DNA from: Pseudomonas sp. GL-B-19
GTDB taxonomy: Bacteria > Pseudomonadota > Gammaproteobacteria > Pseudomonadales > Pseudomonadaceae
Assembly (NCBI RefSeq): GCF_019956415.1
Contig: NZ_JAHBDK010000055.1
Coordinates: 1 to 32,905 of the forward strand
DNA: 32,905 nucleotides
Direction: 5' to 3'
Shown here: positions 22,014 through 29,084 of the stretch, one piece after another
Layout of the letters: each line of letters begins with the position of its first letter
Numbering within the stretch: the stretch's first letter is position 1
Program-made: the position numbers and the translations under genes
Notes under the pieces: generated by a model
What the model saw: the letters and a program-made list of their open reading frames with translations, nothing else
What the model was told of the DNA's origin: nothing
Databases searched by the model: none

Positions 22014-22717
22014 GTTGTCTGCCTCACGCAAGCCTTGATGAAGGCGCGGACCAGCGGCGGCAGAATGCCTTTGAGCGCTACGCGTTCCGGCTGGAATAGC
22101 GTGGCGACGAAGAACGGATGACCTTTGAGCTCCACCGCCCGCAAATCCCCCTGCGAATCATGGCCAACGGCGCACAGCTGTTGGGTCAATAACTCACGTT
22201 TGAACGCGGGGTTCACACCGAAGCGGCAGCGATATCCTTCGCTTATTTCAGTCGTTTCGTACGCGTTGGCGATCAACGAGTCTTCTAGCAGGTGAATGCT
22301 GTCGACGGCTTCCACCAGCGAGCAGGCCAGCGGCGTCAGGAGCGCACGCGCGGCATCAGGATGTGTTTCGCCATGTTCGGCATCTTCCCAACCCAAAACA
22401 TGTCGGGCGAACTCCAATACCGCATGTTGAAACCCGCCACAGGTGCCGAGGAACGGTCGCTGCTGCTCCCGGGCAAAACGGATCGCCCGCAACGCACCGT
22501 CCATGTCGCGGTAAGGGCTGGCGGGCACGCACCAGAAACCGTCGAAATCTTGCAGCGGTGTGTCGGCGTTGATGTGGTCGGTGGCCAACCAGTGGAATTG
22601 CACGTTCAGGTTCAGCTGTTCGGCGGCCATGCCGAGGGCGACGGGAATGGCTTGATGGGCGGTGACTTGAGGGTCGAAGTCACCGATCAGGGCGATGCGG
22701 ATGGCGCTGGTTTCCAT
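22010..22717 (-). CDS. CTP-synthase C-terminal-related class I glutamine amidotransferase
   Basis: The 235-residue product is a stand-alone GATase domain: IRIALIGDFDPQVTAHQAIPVALGMAAEQLNL, VPASPYRDMDGALRAIRFAREQQRPFLGTCGGFQHAVLEFARHVLG with the nucleophile cysteine in GTCGGFQ, and HPFFVATLFQPE carrying a His-type region near the end. The family is called CTP-synthase C-terminal-region-related and has some selenocysteine members; here the codon is an ordinary Cys. Substrate unknown. Start ATG 22717; the stop overlaps the ABM gene start. A LysR box lies 42 bases upstream. Confidence 0.85.
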   Translation of the reverse strand: METSAIRIALIGDFDPQVTAHQAIPVALGMAAEQLNLNVQFHWLATDHINADTPLQDFDGFWCVPASPYRDMDGALRAIRFAREQQRPFLGTCGGFQHAVLEFARHVLGWEDAEHGETHPDAARALLTPLACSLVEAVDSIHLLEDSLIANAYETTEISEGYRCRFGVNPAFKRELLTQQLCAVGHDSQGDLRAVELKGHPFFVATLFQPERVALKGILPPLVRAFIKACVRQTT

Positions 22718-22758
22718 GAGTGATCTCGATTCTTGTTGATTCCTGGTACCCACTATAG

Positions 22759-22775
22759 ATTGGCGTTCACGCAAT
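22759..22775. promoter_or_regulatory. LysR box (ATTG-N9-CAAT)
   Basis: ATTG, nine bases, CAAT, a canonical T-N11-A LysR site. A second ATTGGCGTT starts at 22780, exactly 21 bases after the one at 22759, so two half-sites lie on the same DNA face. It sits between the amidotransferase and the LysR gene. Confidence 0.7.
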
Positions 22776-22807
22776 CAATATTGGCGTTATCCCAAGTGAT
22801 CAATGCA

Positions 22808-23674
22808 GTGACGCACTATCGGCTCGACTATCCCGACCTGGCCCTGATTCTCGCTTTGGTGCGCGGCGGCTCTCTGGCCCGGGCATCGAACTTGTTGAAA
22901 GTCGACGTTTCCACGGTGTTTCGCGCCGTCCGCCGGCTGGAAGCGGCACTGGGTCAGCAACTGTTCGAAAAGAGCCGCGCCGGGTACTTGCCGACCACGC
23001 TCGCGCAAAACCTGGCCGAGCAGGCCGAACGCGCGGAACAAGCACTGGACGCGGCGCGAATTGGTGTGGAGCAGGGCGGGGAAGTCATCAGCGGCACCGT
23101 GCGCCTGACTTGTACGGATTCAGTCCTGCAAGGTTTGCTGTTGCCGGCGCTGGCGCAGTTCATGCCGTCCTACCCGGCGCTGACGATCGAACTCAGCACC
23201 TCCAACGACTTCGCCAACCTCAGCCGCCGCGATGCCGACATCGCCTTGCGCCTGACGCGTACACCGCCAGAGCATTTGGTCGGACGACGCCTGGCGGATA
23301 TTTCCTACCGGGTGTGTGCCAGCGCGGGGTATCTGAAGTCTGTCGACCCTGAAGACCTGGCTTCGCTGACCTGGATCGCCCCCGACGATTTTCTCCCCGA
23401 CCATCCCACCGTAGCCTGGCGGCGTCAGCATTTGCCGGGCGTCACACCGGCCTATCGCTGCAACAGCATGCTGTCGGTGACCGAGCTGGTGCGAGCCGGG
23501 TTAGGAGTCGCGGCCTTGCCGGACTTTTTGATCGGCGACACGTTGCAGCCGCTGACCGGTCCGTTGCACGGTTACGACACCGCGCTCTGGTTGCTGACCC
23601 GCCCGGACTGCCGCGCGTTGCGCTCGGTGGTGACACTGTTTGATGAGTTGGGACGAGCATTGCGATTGCCCTGA
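22808..23674 (+). CDS. LysR-family transcriptional regulator
   Basis: About 288 residues with the LysR N-terminal HTH (LALILALVRGGSLARASNLLKVDVSTVFRAVRRLEAALGQQLFEKSRAGYLPTTLAQNLAEQAE) and an effector domain (VRLTCTDSVLQGLLLPALAQFMPSYPALTIELSTSNDFANLSRRDADIALRLT). The start is uncertain: no ATG is in reach. GTG 22808 gives MTHYRLDYPDLAL, which fits LysR lengths; GTG 22796 is the alternative. No good ribosome-binding site. It is divergent from the amidotransferase/ABM pair with a LysR box between, so it probably controls that pair and itself. Confidence 0.87.
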   Translation: MTHYRLDYPDLALILALVRGGSLARASNLLKVDVSTVFRAVRRLEAALGQQLFEKSRAGYLPTTLAQNLAEQAERAEQALDAARIGVEQGGEVISGTVRLTCTDSVLQGLLLPALAQFMPSYPALTIELSTSNDFANLSRRDADIALRLTRTPPEHLVGRRLADISYRVCASAGYLKSVDPEDLASLTWIAPDDFLPDHPTVAWRRQHLPGVTPAYRCNSMLSVTELVRAGLGVAALPDFLIGDTLQPLTGPLHGYDTALWLLTRPDCRALRSVVTLFDELGRALRLP

Positions 23675-23681
23675 GCGAGCG

Positions 23682-24221
23682 CTAAACCGTTGGTGGCGCT
23701 TTGCGCATGAAGTGCTGATGCATTTCCGAGGTCAGGTTTTCGATGCGTTCGGTGAGGGTCTTGGTCATCTCGGTGAGCCGGGTGTTCTGTTCGAGTAATT
23801 CCAGCAGTTGCGCGGTGTTTTTTGCGGCTTCGGCCTGACGTTCGCTGTTGGCCACGGCGATGGCCTCACGGTGCTGCGCATCGGCTTCCGACTGCGCTTT
23901 GTCGCGCGCCGCCTGACGGGTCTGGGCCAGCAGAATCAGCGGCGCGGCGTAAGCCGATTGCAGGCTGAACGCCAGGTTGAGCAGGATGAACGGGTAGACG
24001 TCGAAATGGGTCACGCCAAAGATATTGAGACACACCCACAACACCACGATCAGCGTCTGCGCACCGAGAAAGGTCGGCGTGCCAAAGAACCGCGCGAAGG
24101 CTTCGGCGCGCAGGGCAAATTTGTCGTTGCCGAAGGTGGGTGCCAGGTGGGCGTGAGGGCGGTGAAAGCGCAGGTGGTCGACGGGAGCGGTGGACGTGGT
24201 TTCGGTGGTCGGGGTGGTCAT
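23682..24221 (-). CDS. DUF1003 membrane protein
   Basis: The 179-residue product has two transmembrane segments (LGAQTLIVVLWVCLNIFGV, FDVYPFILLNLAFSLQSAYAAPLILLA at about residues 52-100), the conserved NLAFS..SAYAAPLILLAQ.RQ DUF1003 block, and a C-terminal coiled coil (about 105-170) rich in Q, E and A. The cytoplasmic coiled coil suggests an oligomer. Function unknown. ATG 24221 has GAGAG upstream. It ends seven bases from the divergently-coded LysR stop. Confidence 0.86.
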   Translation of the reverse strand: MTTPTTETTSTAPVDHLRFHRPHAHLAPTFGNDKFALRAEAFARFFGTPTFLGAQTLIVVLWVCLNIFGVTHFDVYPFILLNLAFSLQSAYAAPLILLAQTRQAARDKAQSEADAQHREAIAVANSERQAEAAKNTAQLLELLEQNTRLTEMTKTLTERIENLTSEMHQHFMRKAPPTV

Positions 24222-24234
24222 GATGCTCTCTGCA

Positions 24235-24272
24235 TGGCGCTGGGACTGAGGCTCACTATAGCCCCAGCGCCA
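24235..24272 (-). promoter_or_regulatory. Ten-base-pair stem-loop in the DUF1003 leader
   Basis: TGGCGCTGGG, 18-base loop, CCCAGCGCCA, ending 13 bases before the DUF1003 start. On the minus strand a five-codon ORF (MQRAS) begins in its 3' arm and its TGA overlaps the DUF1003 ATG. Possibly a leader control element or a weak tetR terminator. Confidence 0.45.
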
Positions 24273-24341
24273 GTTTCATTCTGAAACACATTGCACTGAC
24301 TTATTCAGAGCTGACCGATGAAGGGTAAGCGGCGGAAATTG

Positions 24342-24959
24342 TCACTTTTCGCAGACTTGATAACAGGCCAGGAACATATCCAGCGCCGACTCCACCACGG
24401 TGGTCTGCATCTCCGGTGACAGGCCCGGCAGCCCCATGGAAATCTGCGGCCAGAATGCAAAGGACTTGAGCATTCCCTGGACCTGTTGGGCGGCAAAGGC
24501 GGGATCGACCGGTTTCAATCGACCGTCCAACTGAGCCGCGCGGATCCATACGGTCAGGTCCTCTTCACGCTCGCCCATTCTGGCGACCATGTTCTGCGCG
24601 CGCTCGGGAGAATGGATGGTGGCGGCGATGGCCACCCGCGCCAGATCGAGAAAATTGTCATCGCCGAGCATCTGCAATTTCGCCTGAAACATCAGGCGCA
24701 TCTGATCGCGCAGAGGCAGGTCAGGTCGGTAGGACGTTTCTTGTACTGCCGTCAGCCGTGTCCAAAGTTGATTGAGTATTTCGGCAAACAACTCTTCCTT
24801 GCTCGGGAAGTGGTTGTACACCGTGCGCTTCGACACGCCGGCGGTGGCCGCAATCTTGTCCATGCTGGTGATGTCGAAACCGTTGGCACGGAACTCGGCA
24901 ATCGCCGCTTGAATAATGGCTTCGCGTTTTCGGTCGGTGAGGCGCTGTGGAGCTGTCAT
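24342..24959 (-). CDS. TetR-family transcriptional repressor
   Basis: The 205-residue product has the TetR HTH at about residues 10-58 (RKREAIIQAAIAEFRANGFDITSMDKIAATAGVSKRTVYNHFPSKEELFAEIL) and a helical effector domain (LPLRDQMRLMFQAKLQMLGDDNFLDLARVAIAATIHSPE). It is divergent from the metallo-hydrolase gene with 215 bases between. Two palindromic operators of one type lie there at 24991 and 25038, so it most likely represses both itself and the hydrolase. Start at ATG 24959. Inducer unknown. Confidence 0.9.
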   Translation of the reverse strand: MTAPQRLTDRKREAIIQAAIAEFRANGFDITSMDKIAATAGVSKRTVYNHFPSKEELFAEILNQLWTRLTAVQETSYRPDLPLRDQMRLMFQAKLQMLGDDNFLDLARVAIAATIHSPERAQNMVARMGEREEDLTVWIRAAQLDGRLKPVDPAFAAQQVQGMLKSFAFWPQISMGLPGLSPEMQTTVVESALDMFLACYQVCEK

Positions 24960-24990
24960 AAGTACGCTTCGGCAGGAGGCAGAGGAAAAT

Positions 24991-25006
24991 TACACTCGGT
25001 AGTTTA
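24991..25006. promoter_or_regulatory. TetR-type operator, imperfect copy
   Basis: TACACTC-GG-TAGTTTA, an imperfect copy of the palindrome at 25038-25053, 47 bases away and 32 bases upstream of the tetR start. Confidence 0.5.
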
Positions 25007-25037
25007 CTTGTGATCGGCTTTGATGCAACCTAGAAAC

Positions 25038-25053
25038 TACACTGTGCAGTGTA
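25038..25053. promoter_or_regulatory. TetR-type operator, perfect palindrome
   Basis: TACACTG-TG-CAGTGTA, perfect seven-base arms, in the tetR/hydrolase intergenic region, the position and form expected of a TetR dimer site. Confidence 0.72.
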
Positions 25054-25134
25054 ATGTTATGTTAATCCTGCACAGCGAAAAATAGATCGTCCGGCTGATG
25101 CGTGCGTGCTTTGGCCATTTATCGTCCCACCGTG

Positions 25135-25158
25135 AAAAACCGCAAATTTGCGGTTTTT
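25135..25158 (+). terminator. 24-bp perfect palindrome in the hydrolase leader (possible attenuator)
   Basis: AAAAACCGCAAA joined to TTTGCGGTTTTT, a terminator-shaped GC stem with an A-run before and a T-run after. It lies only 16 bases before the hydrolase ATG, with the GGAG ribosome-binding site just after it. Either it ends stray transcription or it attenuates the gene. Confidence 0.65.
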
Positions 25159-25174
25159 CTGGAGTCACTCAGTC

Positions 25175-26233
25175 ATGGCCACTTCAACTTCCTCTACGGA
25201 TAACACCCCTTTGCCTGAAGCTTCCCGTCAGGCAGAAGGGCACTTTCGAAACCATACCCCCGTGCAGCGCGAAGGCGTGCGCAAAATGTTGCGCATCATG
25301 TGGAACATGATCTTCCACAAACCACGCAACACCCGCCCGACCGCCCCGGTGCCGGTACAAACACTGACCCAGGCGGCATTGATCGCAGCGCCCAACCACA
25401 GCGTTTACCGCCTCGGCCATTCCACCTTACTGCTGAAACTGCGGGACAAATTCTGGATCACCGACCCGGTCTTCGCCGAGCGTGCCTCCCCGGTGCAATG
25501 GGCCGGCCCCAAGCGTTTCCACCAGCCGCCGATCAGCCTGGAAGAATTGCCGCCGATTGAAGCGGTGATCCTGTCCCATGATCACTACGACCACCTCGAT
25601 TATCACGCGGTGCTCAAACTGGCAGACAAGGCCAAGTATTTCCTCACCCCGCTGGGTGTCGGCGACACACTGATCAAGTGGGGCGTCGATGCCAGCAAAG
25701 TGCGCCAACTCGATTGGTGGCAGGGCACTGATGTTGATGGCATCCAGTTCATCGCCACCCCGTCGCAACACTTTTCCGGCCGTGGTTTGTTCGACGGCAA
25801 CAGCACGCTTTGGGCGTCCTGGGTGATGATCGACGGCGACACGCGGATCTTCTTCAGCGGCGACAGTGGCTACTTCGATGGCTTCAAACGCATCGGCGAA
25901 CAGTACGGCCCCTTCGACCTGACGCTGATGGAAACCGGCGCCTACAACGTTGAGTGGCCCCACGTTCACATGCAGCCGGAGCAAACCCTGCAAGCGCACA
26001 TCGACCTCAAGGGCCGTTGGTTATTGCCGATTCACAACGGCACCTTCGATTTGTCGATGCACGCCTGGTTCGAGCCCTTCGACCGCATTCTGGCGTTGGC
26101 CTGGGAACGCAATGTGTCGATCACCACACCGCAAATGGGTGAGGCGTTCAACGTGATGTACCCGCAACGCGGAAGAGCGTGGTGGCTAGGGATGGAAAGT
26201 GAAACCGATCAGGTCACAGCGCAGAACGCTTGA
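25175..26233 (+). CDS. Metallo-beta-lactamase-fold hydrolase (UlaG/NAPE-PLD-like)
   Basis: The 352-residue product has the MBL-fold signatures: STLLLKLRDKFWITDPVFAERASP, the metal motif SHDHYDHLDYHAVLKL (HxHxDH, about residues 135-150), HFSGRGLFDGNSTLWASWVM, FFSGDSGYFDGFKRIG, MQPEQTLQAHIDLKGRWLLPIHNGTFDLS, with the later His ligand in LPIHNGTF. The long N-terminus and SLEELPPIEAVILSHDHYDHLD resemble the outer membrane/NAPE-PLD-like group that cleaves phosphodiesters. Natural substrate unknown. ATG 25175 follows GGAG. Likely repressed by the divergent TetR. Confidence 0.88.
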   Translation: MATSTSSTDNTPLPEASRQAEGHFRNHTPVQREGVRKMLRIMWNMIFHKPRNTRPTAPVPVQTLTQAALIAAPNHSVYRLGHSTLLLKLRDKFWITDPVFAERASPVQWAGPKRFHQPPISLEELPPIEAVILSHDHYDHLDYHAVLKLADKAKYFLTPLGVGDTLIKWGVDASKVRQLDWWQGTDVDGIQFIATPSQHFSGRGLFDGNSTLWASWVMIDGDTRIFFSGDSGYFDGFKRIGEQYGPFDLTLMETGAYNVEWPHVHMQPEQTLQAHIDLKGRWLLPIHNGTFDLSMHAWFEPFDRILALAWERNVSITTPQMGEAFNVMYPQRGRAWWLGMESETDQVTAQNA

Positions 26234-26244
26234 TGTCTGATTGC

Positions 26245-26265
26245 CGGGCCGAAGGAAGCGGCCCG
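26245..26265. terminator. Hairpin between convergent genes
   Basis: CGGGCC, nine-base loop, GGCCCG, 12 bases after the hydrolase stop and 15 before the next gene's stop. A weak T-run. Confidence 0.45.
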
Positions 26266-26280
26266 AGCTCTACATCCCGA

Positions 26281-26541
26281 CTAGCTCCGCGTATCGAGCA
26301 GCAGACTCAGATATTCCGAGATCTTCGCCACGGTCAAATCGCGAAATTTTCCACGGAGCATTTCATTCAGCTCCTCCTCAGACAGCCCGAGCTTTTGCGC
26401 CGCCTCAGTCTTATCCAATCGACCGGTTTCAAGGAGTATCCCAATCTTCATCACGTACTCGGATTTGGCCCGCATTTCACCTGCATCGGGATATCCGAGC
26501 GCCTCATAAACGCAGTTGTCACTTCCATCGACATCAATCAT
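26281..26541 (-). CDS. Small HTH protein, orphan antitoxin-like (HTH_37 type)
   Basis: The 86-residue product reads like the XRE antitoxins of HigA/NadS type: YPDAGEMRAKSEYVMKIGILLETGRLDKTEAAQKLGLSEEELNEMLRGKFRDLTVAKISEYLSLL, with the DNA-reading helix at about residues 42-70 (KTEAAQKLGLSEEELNEMLRGKF). These usually sit next to a RelE/HigB-type toxin, but none adjoins here. ATG 26541 has GAGGTG upstream. It follows a second XRE-type gene by 11 bases, probably one transcript. Confidence 0.75.
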   Translation of the reverse strand: MIDVDGSDNCVYEALGYPDAGEMRAKSEYVMKIGILLETGRLDKTEAAQKLGLSEEELNEMLRGKFRDLTVAKISEYLSLLLDTRS

Positions 26542-26552
26542 CCGCTGACACC

Positions 26553-26870
26553 TCACTCCACCATCGCATAATCCGCCCGCCCAACCGGGTTCGGCGTCGA
26601 CCCTTTCACATTCATCCCTCGACCCGGCGCAAACCCCGGGAAAAACACCAACCCCTGCGCCTCAAAGCAATAAGCCAACGCCAACCGGGTGACATCCAGC
26701 ACATCGCGCTTAGCCTCGAATCGCTCGATGGCCTCTACCGAAACCCCGGATTCCCGAGCCAGCTCATCAACACTCCAGCCCAGCATCGCTCGAGCTTGGG
26801 CGCAGTGGGCCGGGGTGAATTGGAAGAGGGCGATACGTTCCAGGGTGATTTTCATCGCATGAGAGGCCAT
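26553..26870 (-). CDS. Small XRE-type helix-turn-helix protein
   Basis: The 105-residue product has an HTH at about residues 18-55 (FTPAHCAQARAMLGWSVDELARESGVSVEAIERFEAKRDVLDVTRLALAY), then a short C-terminal tail ending TPNPVGRADYAMVE, with no clear enzyme motif. ATG 26870 is preceded by GGAGAACACC; an ATG at 26855 is a later alternative. It is the first gene of a two-gene unit behind a CTGT-N8-ACAG palindrome. It may autoregulate, or the unit may be LexA-controlled. Confidence 0.78.
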   Translation of the reverse strand: MASHAMKITLERIALFQFTPAHCAQARAMLGWSVDELARESGVSVEAIERFEAKRDVLDVTRLALAYCFEAQGLVFFPGFAPGRGMNVKGSTPNPVGRADYAMVE

Positions 26871-26908
26871 GGTGTTCTCCGGGCTCGAGAGTGCTGATTC
26901 AAAATGTA

Positions 26909-26924
26909 CTGTGTTTTTGTACAG
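26909..26924. promoter_or_regulatory. LexA-like palindrome CTGT-N8-ACAG
   Basis: CTGTGTTTTTGTACAG, which fits the LexA form CTGT-N8-ACAG, and overlaps a longer TGTAC...GTACA inverted repeat. It lies 38 bases before the XRE-type start. It could be a LexA box or the operator of the XRE protein itself. Confidence 0.6.
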
Positions 26925-26963
26925 TTGTTTTGCGCCCGGATCAAACTCATTTTTTGATTTGTT

Positions 26964-27731
26964 CTATTTCGAGGCTTGCATCCAGACGGACGGTGGCTGC
27001 CCCAGTACGCGACGAAACATGGTCGAGAACGCCGCTGGGCTGACATAACCGAAATCCAGCGCGATGCGCGTTACCGCAGTCCCCGACGCCAACCGCGCCA
27101 GGGCCAGCACCACGCACGCTCGCTGCCGCCATTGGCTGAAACTCAGGTCGGTTTGTTGTCGAAACAATCGATTAAACGTTCGCAAGCTGATGTGCAATTG
27201 ATCGGCCCAGTCCTGCGGCGGCTGGTGAGCATTCGGTTGCCGGAGAAACGCCTGACACAACCCCAGCAACCGCGTATCCACGGGCAGCGGAATGTGCAAC
27301 GGCAGGTGAGTGCTGCGCGCCAGTTCGTGCAGCAGCAAATCGATCAGGGCACCGTCACGCCCGGCCTCGTCATACGCCAGCGGGATCTCCACCGCCTCCA
27401 TCAACAAATGCCGCATCAACGGCGACACACTGATCACTTGGCAGCGATCCCCCAGATCAACCGCCGCCGGTTCGATATACACACTGCGCGTACTCACCCC
27501 GAGCATCAGCACCTCATGCGCCATGCCCGGCGGAATCCACACCGCCCGCTGTGGCGGCACCACCCAATTGCCGTCATGTGTGCTGACCTGCATCACCCCG
27601 GTGGCGCCATACAACAACTGCGCCCGCCGGTGTGTATGACGAGGCAACAAATGGCCGTGGGAATAATCCGTCCCGATCGCCACCACCGGGCGAGGCGTGT
27701 CATCCAGCAGATCAATCGAAACATTGCGCAT
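26964..27731 (-). CDS. AraC-family transcriptional regulator
   Basis: The 255-residue product has an N-terminal cupin (HGHLLPRHTHRRAQLLYGATGVMQVSTHDGNWVVPPQRAVWIPPGMAHEVLMLG) and a C-terminal AraC double HTH (DWADQLHISLRTFNRLFRQQTDLSFSQWRQRACVVLALARLASGTAVTRIALDFGYVSPAAFSTMFRRVLGQPPSVW). Divergent from a TauE/SafE permease with 112 bases between, which it probably controls. Start at ATG 27731. Effector unknown. Confidence 0.9.
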   Translation of the reverse strand: MRNVSIDLLDDTPRPVVAIGTDYSHGHLLPRHTHRRAQLLYGATGVMQVSTHDGNWVVPPQRAVWIPPGMAHEVLMLGVSTRSVYIEPAAVDLGDRCQVISVSPLMRHLLMEAVEIPLAYDEAGRDGALIDLLLHELARSTHLPLHIPLPVDTRLLGLCQAFLRQPNAHQPPQDWADQLHISLRTFNRLFRQQTDLSFSQWRQRACVVLALARLASGTAVTRIALDFGYVSPAAFSTMFRRVLGQPPSVWMQASK

Positions 27732-27843
27732 ATGGCGGCTTCCAGCAGTTGGCGTAAACGCGAACATTATTGGCTGAGTTGCTGAAGCAGGCCAAGACGC
27801 ATCGCTCTATCGTCGACCGCTCCCAACCAACGGACGACGCGCA

Positions 27844-28659
27844 ATGTTCTATCTCCTGCTGACACACTTCGGCTGCATGACCGGCATCACGGCAGTGCTG
27901 TTTGGCTTCGGCGGCGGCTTCGTCGTCGTGCCATTGCTCTACCGCATGCTCACCGCCAGCCATGGCGTCGATGACCCCATTGGCCAATCGGCGATGCACA
28001 TTGCTGTGGCGACTTCGACCTGCGTGATGATCGTCAATGCAGTGATCGCCACCGGTAAACACCAGCGCGCCGGGAACCTCATTCGCCATTACCTGTGGCC
28101 GTTGGGCGGGTTTATCGGGGTGGGCGCTGTCGTCGGTGCCATGGCGGCGATGTGGGTGAGTGGCGAGGTGATTCGTTATGCGTTCATCGCGTACCTGGGC
28201 GTGACCATTGTGGATTGCCTGGTTAGACGCGGATTTCTTACACGCACCGATAACGCAATCCCACGGCGATTGGGGAGGGCGGAAGTGTCTGGCGGTGGCG
28301 TAGGAATTGGCGCTATCGCGACGTTTCTCGGCGTGGGCGGCAGCGTCATGACCGTGCCGCTGTTGCGGCGTTGCGGGTTGAGCATGAGTCAGGCGACGTC
28401 CATGGCCAATCCGTTGAGCTTGCCGGTCGCGGTGGCCGGGACGGTGACTTACGTGGCCATGGCGGGATTCAGCGAATTTGACTTGGGGGCGTGGTTTATC
28501 GGCTATGTGGATCTGCTGGCGTTTGCGGTTTTGACGATGGGATCGTTGCTGGGGATTCGATTGGCCACACCTTGGATCGGGCGGATTCCGGATCGATTAC
28601 ACGCTGGGATCTATATTGGATTGTTGGTTATCGTGATGCTGAGCCTATCGTTGCCGTAA
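27844..28659 (+). CDS. TauE/SafE (TSUP) family membrane permease
   Basis: The 271-residue membrane protein has about eight hydrophobic segments and the two TSUP repeats: GCMTGITAVLFGFGGGFVVVPLL (residues 10-32) and GVGIGAIATFLGVGGSVMTVPLLRRCGLSMSQATSMANPLSL, each with the GxGGG/GVGGS..VP core. TSUP proteins move sulfite, sulfoacetate, taurine or organosulfur anions. The ribosome-binding site is weak (GGACG). Regulated presumably by the divergent AraC protein. Confidence 0.88.
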   Translation: MFYLLLTHFGCMTGITAVLFGFGGGFVVVPLLYRMLTASHGVDDPIGQSAMHIAVATSTCVMIVNAVIATGKHQRAGNLIRHYLWPLGGFIGVGAVVGAMAAMWVSGEVIRYAFIAYLGVTIVDCLVRRGFLTRTDNAIPRRLGRAEVSGGGVGIGAIATFLGVGGSVMTVPLLRRCGLSMSQATSMANPLSLPVAVAGTVTYVAMAGFSEFDLGAWFIGYVDLLAFAVLTMGSLLGIRLATPWIGRIPDRLHAGIYIGLLVIVMLSLSLP

Positions 28660-28702
28660 GTTGTCGCACGGCATTGCTCAAAATCTAGTACAGGAGGGGG
28701 CC

Positions 28703-29050
28703 ATGTCGATATCCGAAAGTGACTGGAAGAAATACAAAGAACTCTACGAACTGGCGCTGGATCGCTTCTGCCAAGGCGTTCTTGTTGATGCCCAGACTAT
28801 CGCGCAAAACGATGCTCTATCAGCTCATGCGCGATATCTTACGCTCTACCGCCTCATGCGAAATCGGGACAAGGACCTAGCGATGGCATTCGACGGACTT
28901 CGACGCTCAGAAGCATCGTTATCTTTAAGGTTGATGATTGCGTATGACTTGCTCAGTGATGAGGAATTGTCGGGGCTGAGTGAGGAGTTCCGTGAAAGAG
29001 TTTCTGACGCCGTTCGCCAGCCTTATGAAATTGAATGGGTTAAGGACTGA
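28703..29050 (+). CDS. Uncharacterised 115-residue protein
   Basis: An acidic, helical protein (ISESDWKKYKELYELALDRFCQGVLVDAQTIAQNDALSAHARYLTLYRLMRNRDKDLAMAFDGLRRSEASLSLRLMIAYDLLSDEELSGLSEEFRERV). No signal peptide or membrane helix. I do not recognise a named domain; the length and helical, acidic look would suit an immunity or chaperone-like partner, which is only a guess. Very strong AGGAGGGGG two bases before ATG 28703, and the next gene begins 35 bases after its stop, so the two form one unit. Confidence 0.65.
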   Translation: MSISESDWKKYKELYELALDRFCQGVLVDAQTIAQNDALSAHARYLTLYRLMRNRDKDLAMAFDGLRRSEASLSLRLMIAYDLLSDEELSGLSEEFRERVSDAVRQPYEIEWVKD

Positions 29051-29084
29051 AAGCATTTTTCTAGCATCTAAACAGAGAATCAGG

